Below, in pieces: positions 54,733-64,000 of a stretch of DNA of 64,000 nucleotides. The position numbers and the translations under genes were made by a program. The stretch covers positions 687,001-751,000 of the forward strand of contig NC_092677.1 in the NCBI RefSeq assembly GCF_964355755.1, in the 5' to 3' direction. Each line of letters opens with the position of its first letter. Positions within the stretch are counted from its first letter, which is position 1. Source of the DNA: Antedon mediterranea. Lineage: Eukaryota > Echinodermata > Crinoidea > Comatulida > Antedonidae. A model generated the notes under the pieces. That model made no database searches and was not told where the DNA came from. It was given only the letters and a program-made list of their open reading frames with translations.

Positions 54733-57700
54733 TAAAAACACAGGAAACTAAACATTTATACTATAAATCTAACCTGACCTGTGGGCATGGATAACCATGT
54801 CTTCAGCAAATATAGTAGTATAGTGTTCTCTACTGTATGTGGCATCAATGTTAAATTGACATGATGGCTAATGAGCAGGATGAGGGTTATAAGGGGTAAT
54901 TCCTTTTACAGGCTGGGTGCATGGACAGGGTTCAACTTGTATTCCTGGCATGCTAAAATGTAAAGTTGTATTTTTAAAGGAGATGCTCATGAATGACTCT
55001 AGGGGTCTGCCTGTTTTTAATGAGTTTTTAATCAATTCAATGAAAAATAGTGATAGTGCTCCACAATTGTTTTAAAACATCTAGACCTGACCTTGATTAA
55101 ATGGAATTAAAAGCAATGTAATGTAGCTCACACATTAATAAAGCACTGATCACATACAATATGCAGAGGATGAATGACATTTCTTTGGAATGTTTACAAC
55201 AAAAACATCAAATGACAAAAAAAAACCATAATCACATTTTGCCTAGCATACTGTACATATGATTTACAATATGAAGCAACAAGTGAAGTTATAAACAGTA
55301 AAACTGTAGCTTTCTTCTATATTGTTTACCATCACTGAGCTCAAACGTTTTTCTTAAGCTCAACATTTATTTAGATACTGTACAATGTCCAATGTACAAC
55401 AACAGCTAGGATCAAATGAGATCAAATGTTGAATGAAATATCATTTACTTTTTATACTACTTGCTTCCCTTGACTTTACTACATTAGTATATTAATATTA
55501 CAGACCTATCTGAATTTAGAACAACGTAAATTAGAACTATAATATGTAACTATATGAAACTGAAAAAAATATCTATCTGTAGCACATTCCATAAAATTTA
55601 AAAACATTCTGATTTAAAGAAGAAAACTGATTTTAGAAACAATTAAAATATTGAATTCGAAACGAATAATTTTTACACAATTTTCCTGATCATTAATACA
55701 CGACACCATGTTGGATTTTATTGTGTTATGTCAATTTGAGCAATCATATTAATGTTCCTGGCAAGCATAATTCTCAAAGTCCAGGGCGTGTCTCTAATGA
55801 ATAAATGTTTAATGATCAACTGTTTTTTGCAATAGATTTTAAAGTTCAATGTGGAAATTAAACAGTTAATTTATTTAGTGCCACAACTTCACAATAAAAC
55901 ATCTTCATCTACAGTATGGTTCCAACAAGAGTAAACAAGCATAGAATAATGGGGAATTCCCCTAAAGAATCCAATGAGCTAGAAATCAATAACATTACAA
56001 AATGTTTTTTTCACCCTGACAGGATTTGTTAAGATGATCCCTTGTCTCACCCCAATCATAGTACATGAGCTCATCTCCTATATTATTTAATAATGGTTGC
56101 TGAAATCTCCAATTAATCTGATTGGAAGAGGAAAATGGCATGATTCATGATTTATTCATGTTAGTTTTTCCCAATATGAACAGAAACTATACACTCCCAC
56201 GTCTTGTTATTATTTTGTTTTCATTTTCTATTTTTGTCAAACAAAATATCCAAATTGTCAGAATCATAGAAGGAAGTAAATAAAATAAGAACTGCTTGTC
56301 TCCAAGTAAACTAATGTAGAACAATAGAATGCACTTTTTAATTCAATATCTAACAATGATCGACCGCAATGCTATTATTATTGTTTCACAAAACATAAGG
56401 ATGTTGCTATGTTATTGTTGTTATAGCAATGCTAAGCAAGTGTTTGTTTATTAATAATTTTTTCTACTAAACATTGGCTATAAGATATAAAGTTATATAT
56501 TTATTCATCTAATAATACATTTTGGAAATTTGCTTTCCTTTGGCATTGACACATTGAAATACTTAAAATACAGAGATCATAAAAACAGTATTGCCAGTCA
56601 TCCATTTCCTTTCTATATTTGTGAACTGCTTTATAGTTGCACTGAGACTCTATTTCAATATTTAAAATTATAGCAGCTATTAATTAATATCATTTTAATC
56701 TAATTACAGTATCATGTTTTTCATTTAAAATTATCCAGTTTAAAATTTTACTAGATAATTTAAAATTTTTTTTTTTTCAGAATTTAAATATTTTTCTTCA
56801 ATTTGAAAAGCAAATATTATATATTGTACTGTAAAAATACATATATTTTTAACCATCACATGCAAAGGTTACATTGTTTTGGAACTGAGGTTAAATGAAC
56901 TATTCTTACACCAGGAAATGAAAATTGTTGTTTATGATACTCAAAGTATAATAATAGACAATGAGCAATAGAAAACATTTACAATTTAAAGAGAATGTCC
57001 TATAGCTTGAGAAAAGTTCACAATATCAAAATATTTTGGTTTTTTTAAATTAAAGGTTATTTACTTGTTAAAAGTAAACATTTCAGTATTTTGCACACCT
57101 TTAACAATGACAAAGTATCCAGACGAAAATAAAATAAAAACAATGAAAAATTATTGTATTCACACATTGAATAAAAAAAACAAGCATAAATAAGATTCAG
57201 TTTGCTGAATCCGCAGTGCATAAAATACAAATACTTAATTCAATTGCCGAGACTTTTTAGTGAATAATACATCACACTATCTTTTAAATGTTAAAATTCA
57301 AAAAACATTGTAGAATGAGGAACTAATGCTGTATCATGAAGTGCAAGGTACTAAAAAGTAAACAAGGAAATCAGCATAAAAATTACAAGCAAAGCAAACA
57401 AAAAACAAGCAAAAATTCTGTCAATATTCATACCAACTGTGTATTTTTTATAAAATCTGGATAAATTCCAAATTGTATTTTTCTCTCATTGCAATCTTTC
57501 AGGATAGAAATTGTTCTATATTTATATGGAAGAGTTAATTTTATAATAAAAAACAGTAGTGTATTAACTAGAATACGATATACACCATAGTAGTGTACTG
57601 ACTAAAGTTCAATTTCATCACTAACATTGGTACTAAGATTGTGTCCCACTTTAGGTTTGGTTCAATGTCCTTTAGTATTTCTTATATACCTATTACTGTA

Positions 57701-57958
57701 TGTCTTTTATTTGTTTGTTTGAGGGCCATGAAATAATCATTCTGTTTGCATAAAATCAATATGTAAGTACACCTACATTTACATCGGTGCAAATAAACAT
57801 GTCCTTTATAACCTTACTAAACAAACATAAAGCTCATAAACAAATCAATAACAAACTTTAAAGCTGTCTAAATAACATTTTTGTGCACAGTTTGGGATTT
57901 AGATTTTCACAACATGCAAACCACAGTGTTTCAGGATGCAACATCCAGAACAACTTAC
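54733..57958. other. No gene seen, presumed gene D intron
   Basis: AT-rich, no repeat or exon recognised by eye. A phase 0-to-1 exon linking the EGF exon with the TM exon would be expected somewhere between 57.9 and 47.1 kb. Confidence 0.45.
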
Positions 57959-58089
57959 GATCAGTAAGATTTTTTCAGTTGCATTTTGACAAAGATCTCC
58001 TTCAAACTTATTTGGACAGATACATACCTCTGTATCATTAACAATTTCACAAATACCTTCATTTATGCAAAGTAAGGAACATGTCAAAC
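57959..58089 (-). CDS. EGF-like exon, possible gene D ectodomain
   Basis: 131 bases, phase 1 to 0, acceptor catag and donor gtaagt. TCSLLCINEGICEIVND then TEVCICPNKFEGDLCQN gives six cysteines in EGF spacing (C-x3-C-x5-C-x8-C-x-C-x8-C). It lies on the same strand and upstream of the gene D TM exon, but its phase 0 end does not join that exon directly. Confidence 0.72.
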
Positions 58090-58293
58090 CTATGAGACAA
58101 TGATGAACCATAATGAAATATTACAAAGTAATAAGTTCACACAAATGCTTTCCATGAACAAATTGAGCAGAAGCAAGCATACAACGTACAATATTTGCAG
58201 AGTGAAAATCAGCACTAATATCCTATAATTTTCATAAACCCAACAGGATACCAATTTAATATTTTCTGTGTATATATCTATATACATATCAAT

Positions 58294-58520
58294 GAGTGAG
58301 TGGCCGAGCGGTTAAGACAGTGGAACCGTAATTACGTAGCCATAACATCGGCAGGGGTTCGAGGCTCACTCACTCCATGGTTCTGGTGGTAGAACGAGTC
58401 TTCTCGAATAAGGACTATCAACCGTAGGTCCAGTGTACACATCTAGCTCGTGTGCACTTTAAAGAACCTAGTACATCTTTCGAGACGAGTAGGGGGTACC
58501 CCGGTGTATTAGTACATCAC
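58294..58520 (+). repeat. tRNA-derived SINE with long-arm (Ser/Leu-like) head
   Basis: GTGGCCGAGCGGTTAAGACA (A box) and GGGGTTCGAGGCTC (B box), followed by a body with GTGCACTTTAAAGAACC and ending GGGGGTACCCCGGTG. Full-length head, no tail microsatellite seen. Confidence 0.72.
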
Positions 58521-58870
58521 ATAAAAGCATTGTTAGTCGAACATAAATATGAATTGCAAACAAAACGAACAAATAAAACAATTGAAATATGCAACATTGG
58601 TTTTATGATAGCATGCGCAACTGAAAGCAATAAAAGTATTCTCCCAAATTTAGATTTTCCAATATTTTAATTTTACAAAAACTGAACTAATATATATAAA
58701 ATTAGAGAATACTAAAGCCAAAATAATAAGTAACCACAGTAGATACCTAAATACAATCACAAAAAATCCAAATGTATCAAAATTTAAATTTTCAATATTT
58801 TCTAAAGACTGTTTCTAATAATAATAATTTTTATATCAAATTGAAATTTGAAAGCCTAAAACTAATCACA

Positions 58871-59445
58871 AGTATTGCAAGTTTATTCTCAAAGGGCCCA
58901 TGTATTTACCTCTGTATGTGTTAAACCAAGGGCTCATAAATTTACCTACTTGTGTTAAACCAATCTCTGGCAGACTGAGAGATTGGGATGTTCCATTCAT
59001 CGCAAATCAATACATTTGTATAATCGTATATTAAATCTATCAAAATAGTATTTTTTTATGAAAATCGGCCGTCTTCAACATTATGATGCTGTACTCTAGC
59101 TGTTCAACCGGTTTTCAGCTATTAAAAACAATTATCGTAGGAGGAGATAGGAAAATGCGAAGCCTCCTCGCATTTTTGTGGCGGGTATTTTTCAAGATGG
59201 ACATCCATTAGACAGTGTATACCACGATCGGAAAACACCCTTATTTGGGGCAAATCGTTGAACCTAAATTCGTTTTAATCGTCAATAACTAATTATCTAA
59301 CTTAATTTAATTAGTAAACAGCGTTACATCAGGTGGTTAAAATCAGTACCGAAAGTACGAACCAATTTTATATACCATCGAGTAAAAATTCTAGAAGTAA
59401 GGCGCGATATACCGAATTTTGCCCTTACGTAAATTTATATATAGA
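58871..59445 (-). mobile_element. Truncated Helitron copy H4
   Basis: Keeps the TC end at 59445 after an A and the block shared by H1-H3, but lacks the CTAG palindrome end. Confidence 0.7.
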
Positions 59446-59513
59446 TGTACAGTTTTTAAGGCCAACATAGTTTCCCTACAGGATAATAAAGTGAGAATCA
59501 AGAAATAATGTAA

Positions 59514-59680
59514 AACACTGTCTACACTATCAAACTTCATGTGACAAAAAAATGTGATGTGCCCATATACTGTATAGACATGATAATGTCATATCACTAC
59601 CATATTTGAGCATATCACTACCACATATTGGGCACATCACACTTTTGTTGTCAAACTAATTTGATAGTGTAGACAGAGCT
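59514..59680. mobile_element. 167-bp MITE, TAA duplication
   Basis: Inverted ends around CTGTCTACACTATCAAA, inner blocks GTGATGTGCCCATAT and inverse, flanked by TAA on both sides (Harbinger-like target). Confidence 0.7.
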
Positions 59681-60059
59681 TAAGGATGCTGACTTACTGA
59701 AGTTTAGGGTTTTGTTTTAATTCAACTTCAGATTTCAACTACATTTTTTATAACATATAACACATAATTAGTCACTTTCACAAGCATTTGTGATATTACT
59801 ATATTGTCTACAATATCCAGTCACATTCACAAGAGCCATTTCCATATATGTACTGTACACTATGTCCTCCTCAAAACAAGCATCTTCATAAATACAGTCT
59901 ATTTATGGAAATTGATTAGATAATACCTAATGTCAAGTTGCACAAAGTTAACTACAATATAATTTTAGTAACGTAAAACATTTAAGAAAGGTACACTTTG
60001 TAAATTATGCACACAACTTACTGCAAGTCTTGTTATCTAGTTTCAATATAATTTATCAA

Positions 60060-61017
60060 GATGTTTAAATGTGTTGAAGTCGAAGTATATGATATTTCAT
60101 ATGAGTAAACGTCGTGTTGATACGTTGGATATAGAAATTGACAATGTTAAGATTCAGCGGGTTCATAATTTCAACTTCCTTGGTATAATAATTAATGAAC
60201 ATCTAAATTGGAATAGCCATGGTGATTATATTTCAAATAAGATTTCCAAAACTATTGGCATTTTAAATAAACTCAAGCGCTTTATCCCAGCAAATGTTAT
60301 GAATATTTTATATAACTCTTTAGTTGTTTCACACATACATTATGGTATACTGCTTTGGGGTTATGTTTGTAAAAGAGTAACAATATTGCAGAAAAAAGCC
60401 TTACATATTATTACTCAAAGTAAATACAATGCCCATTCAGAACCTCTTTTTAAAAAATTCAGATTTCTATGTGATATTCATAAACTATGCCAATTAAAAT
60501 TTTACTATAAATATTCAAATAATATGTTACCTGATTATTTTCAAAGGTTTTCTTTAGAACTAAATTCAGCTTTACATTCGTATAACACACATATTAAAGA
60601 CAACTTTCATGTTGTGAGGGTCAATCATGAGTTTGCAAAGAAGTGTATTAGGTATAGCCTACCTTTATTAATTAACAATACTGTAAATTTGATTACTGAA
60701 AAGGTAAATACACATTCTTTGAAAGGTTTTTCTACATATTTAAAAAATAATTTTATTTCAGAATATGATGATGTATGTTATATCCAAAATTGTTATATAT
60801 GTAATAGAGATGGGTTGTAGCTGTTCTGATATGATTTTGTTAATGTTATGATTTGTTAATTTTTACATTATATTATATACATGAGAATTATATATTATTT
60901 AAAATGTTCGGGTGGCTTCCATGCATGCGGCTTTTGGCCTTAATGGAAGTCTCCCTGGTCCTTTTGTATATTTTTTGCTTTGCTTTGTATTTTTTTTTTC
61001 TTTTGGATCAAATAAAC
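60060..61017 (+). mobile_element. 5'-truncated LINE with RT C-terminus
   Basis: ORF 60071-60820. FLGIIINEHLNWNSH, ISKTIGILNKLKRFIP, NILYNSLVVSHIHYGILLWG and LQKKALHIIT are RT thumb/C-terminal blocks. The frame is intact to its stop. The UTR ends near AATAAACTG at 61017. The 5' end is cut inside the RT at about 60060. Confidence 0.8.
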
Positions 61018-64000
61018 TGATTTGTGACTTGTGTGACTTCTTAAAAGTTATTTTTATTACGAGTAACAAAGTATTAATTAACTATAATTTCCAAAAGGAA
61101 ATAATGCATTGAATATTCTATTTGAAACAGGTCTCAATTACAGTAATTACTGCAGATGTAACCAGGTATGCATAGTGTGAAGACAATTTTGTGGAAAATC
61201 TCCACACCGATGAGAGGCCTCTTTTTGTTCCAAGATGTTACTGCACTCACATGTATTGCCTGGTATTAAACTGACCAATCATAGTAATCAAATACTGTAA
61301 TGAGCAACTACAGAGATTTCACAAGGTTTCGCATATGCATTTGTGAAAACATGTAATAAGTCGGGAAATGAAATTGTGTTACATGTAAGAATCTATGCAG
61401 ATGTGATATAGCAATTTTATTGGTTGATGTTCAATTTTGCCCAGACACACAGCCTGGTATAAAATCTGCATGTTGGTCCATTTGAATAATAGTATACTGT
61501 AGTTAAATATCATTATCATTATGACTACCATCTATCTCAGATGATGGATAAACAGAGGTTTGGCAGCCTATACAGTTTTCTAAAAGTCAGTCAAATGGGT
61601 CATACCTATCCCGAAAATATTAGTTTTTGCTCGTCAAATTTCTAGGCCATCTTACTGAAGATTGATATCATTATTTTAGCGTCCACAGCGGAAAACGCAC
61701 TGGCATAGCCTTTCCAAATGTTCAATGTTTCGGCCTAGCGCGCTAGCATTGTCGAATAATTAATAAATATGACTTAGGCAAAATCAAGGATTTAAGGCAT
61801 TTAAGATTTAAGAGCCATTGTCTGTAAGAATCAAAGAAATATCAAAAAGAGTGGCAGACTAAAAAAAATGGATTTCTTTCAAATTTTGCACATGGCTATA
61901 TATGTGTTGAGAGAAATCAAATATGAAGTATTTTTTATTTCACACGTATATTTCCATGGCAACGGCCAAATTTGGGTTTTTGACAAATTTTGTCCTTTTT
62001 TAAGGTTTTTTAAAATGGATATTGGTACTACTTTGATGAATGATATTTTTGTTTTGTTCATTTAATTATAAAAAATAATTAGTGTATGCATAATAACAAT
62101 GCATTGTGTACCTGTTTCATATTTTTCACGCTGCTGCTCTAGCCCGCTACGTCACACGAGATGCTTCATTCATTAGATGAAATCAAGCAGCTTTATAGTA
62201 CTACACTTTGACATTTTTGTTAAAATGGAAACTCGACTATAATTTATAGGTACCACCTGTTGAATCCAAAAAACGGCTGGGAAAAGAGTCTAACGACAAA
62301 TCCCAAAGCATTTCTGGTATTTATGAGTCCCATGATGATATTACTATAATTCGCTGTCAGATAATCATTGAATTATTATCAAAACAGTCCATTGAAGTTT
62401 TTGTTTGTAATAGGATACTTGAAGTATCTAGGCGTGATGAAGTGACCCCCAGACTTGACCTTAGCAATAACAATAAGCGAGCAGCGTTTTTTGTAAGGAA
62501 TATTCTTGTTTATTTTTTTTTATTTCATACTTTGGGAGATACCATTTATTTAAAAAGGGGTGTTTTTCACTTTTTTAAAATTGTTCATTGCAACTAAACT
62601 TTACTTCACCATAACGCCCAAAGTGGTGAATTTTTTAGCTGATTTATTACAAATAGGTAGTTCTAATGTTTAATAATTGATTTCTAAAATAAAATACTGG
62701 GGTAATTTTAAAATCTACAAGCAGTGTTGCGAGAAACATAGGCTTTTTATATAAAAAAAACATGGTATATTAGTAAAAACATTTTATTTTCTTTGATTAT
62801 TTGATTTGAAACTCATTGGTCAGAAAAATTCTTAATGTTTTATATAGTTCTAGTTGTGTTGTGAGAAAAAAAAAAAAATTTGTAATTATAGATTCGGTAA
62901 TTCCCAGTTTTAATGTCATTTTATAGGTTATATCCTCTGGAAATTTGAATAAATTATCAGATCGTTGTGAATTTTAATCTTTGCAACAGATTACTCCTCT
63001 CTTATTTTGAAGCTCCTCTTTCATTTGTTTACTTCTTTTATTTGCTAACCTAAGCAGATCCCACATGCCCTTCCACCCCCACTTTCGACCCCCCCCCCCC
63101 ACCCCGACTATAACCACAAAAAGATAAACTGCAACACTTTGGTCGATCATCCACTATAGAGTGTCAAATGCATGCATTCAAGCACCACCCACACTGCCGC
63201 TACAATCGCCCCAATGAATAGATGGATTCAAACTCCTCCATCCCAACCCCCTCCCCTTTCTCCAAGCCCCCACCCACCCCAAGTTAAAAATTGCAATGCA
63301 AAAGATAGGACATAAAGTTAAGTTTTTAGACCCTCGCCTTCAACCCACTAACTATTTAAAAGTCCTAGATCCACCACTTTCCTCTCCCCAAAATAGAACC
63401 AATCAAAAGTCAATGATATACTCAGGTATGTTAATGCTACATAACAAATATTGAAGCCCTGATGTGAAATTTCATTTCATTTAAGGTCAGCATGTAAAAT
63501 ATCACACTTTATTATTAAATATTGGTTTTAAATTCTATATTTTTTTTACTGTGATGGTTGGATTCAGTATTAATTATTAATTAATAATTATCTGATAATT
63601 ATTTAATTTCCCTTTGTTATGCATAGCAACAGTTACTATGGTAACTAAAATTGAGATATTCTTTAGATTTTGCATATTTATCTTATACAAATTTAAATTT
63701 GTAGATTATTAGCAGGCATGCCTTATTTGCATTTTCAAGTTACCGTTTCACAAGGTCATATTCGTAAGCACTTTCTTCTGTGATTATTTTTATTCATGAA
63801 AACCCCATATTTTATTTACAGCGGCCACCTCCCTTAACGGACGCACTTTGAAAAGCCTGTTTGTTCTTCCTATCTAATTAATGCATTTGGTGCTTACCGT
63901 AAGCAGCTGCGGGCACCTTTTTATACTAAAAATTAAATTTTTTGTAAGCGGCCAATCGAAAAATGTGATACTTAATGCATGGACCTATGAATTAGAGGTG
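61018..64000. other. No gene seen
   Basis: AT-rich sequence with a poly-C patch near 63090-63105 and C-rich text at 63.06-63.3 kb. Short ORFs show no domain. Confidence 0.5.

Noticed and set aside
1-64000. CRISPR arrays, operons or bacterial genes
   Set aside because: Spliced eukaryotic genes and animal retrotransposons; the regular repeats are minisatellites without spacers.

Overview
The window looks like AT-rich animal nuclear DNA: genes split into small phase-1 exons with GT/AG borders, many immunoglobulin-like (Ig) exons, CR1/L2-type LINEs, tRNA-derived SINEs, Helitrons and MITEs. The frequent TAGGCCTA word and the repeat types suggest a marine invertebrate deuterostome, perhaps an echinoderm. 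That placement is inference; no marker gene proves it. Most single-frame ORFs here are exon pieces or transposon debris, so genes were rebuilt from splice sites and intron phase.

The main content is a cluster of immunoglobulin-superfamily receptor genes. Gene A (minus, 3486-5069) and gene B (plus, about 8394-16611) are divergent, recently duplicated sisters: signal peptide, then three Ig exons. Gene B goes on to a stalk, a transmembrane (TM) segment and a cytoplasmic tail with tyrosine motifs (YQDL, SAYVNV). Gene A shows no TM or tail exon in the window. Gene C (plus, 20355-25652) has the same plan and an ITIM-like SAYEIV tail exon. It also has a possible secreted ending at its third Ig exon, and a stop codon that separates the tail exon from the TM exon. 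Gene D (minus, 34168-47078, perhaps extending to an EGF exon at 57959-58089) encodes a TM segment and a long tail with LQYADL (ITIM consensus) and TTYASI (ITSM consensus). Its tail is built through 25-base microexons, two of which are duplicates that reading frame makes mutually exclusive. An Ig exon (42152-42430) lies among these tail exons.

Layout: 1-1330 decayed mobile-type ORF; 3.5-5.1 kb gene A; 5.1-8.4 kb intergenic with a TA-flanked MITE; 8.4-16.6 kb gene B with a 3.9 kb DNA transposon in intron 2; 16.9-20.2 kb tandem repeats of 105 bp and 143 bp; 20.4-25.7 kb gene C with a triple-nested insertion before its TM exon; 26.7-33.3 kb LINE end, Helitron and tandem repeats; 34.0-47.1 kb gene D with two Helitrons, SINEs and MITEs; 48.7-54.7 kb CR1-like LINE, LINE debris and a TIR repeat; 58 kb EGF exon and SINE; 58.9-61.0 kb truncated Helitron, a small MITE and a LINE 3' fragment; 61-64 kb no gene seen.

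Working model (inference): a local family of Ig receptors whose ectodomains diverge quickly and whose tails carry SH2-docking tyrosines, resembling vertebrate paired or inhibitory receptor clusters. Transcript data are needed to confirm the exon chains.
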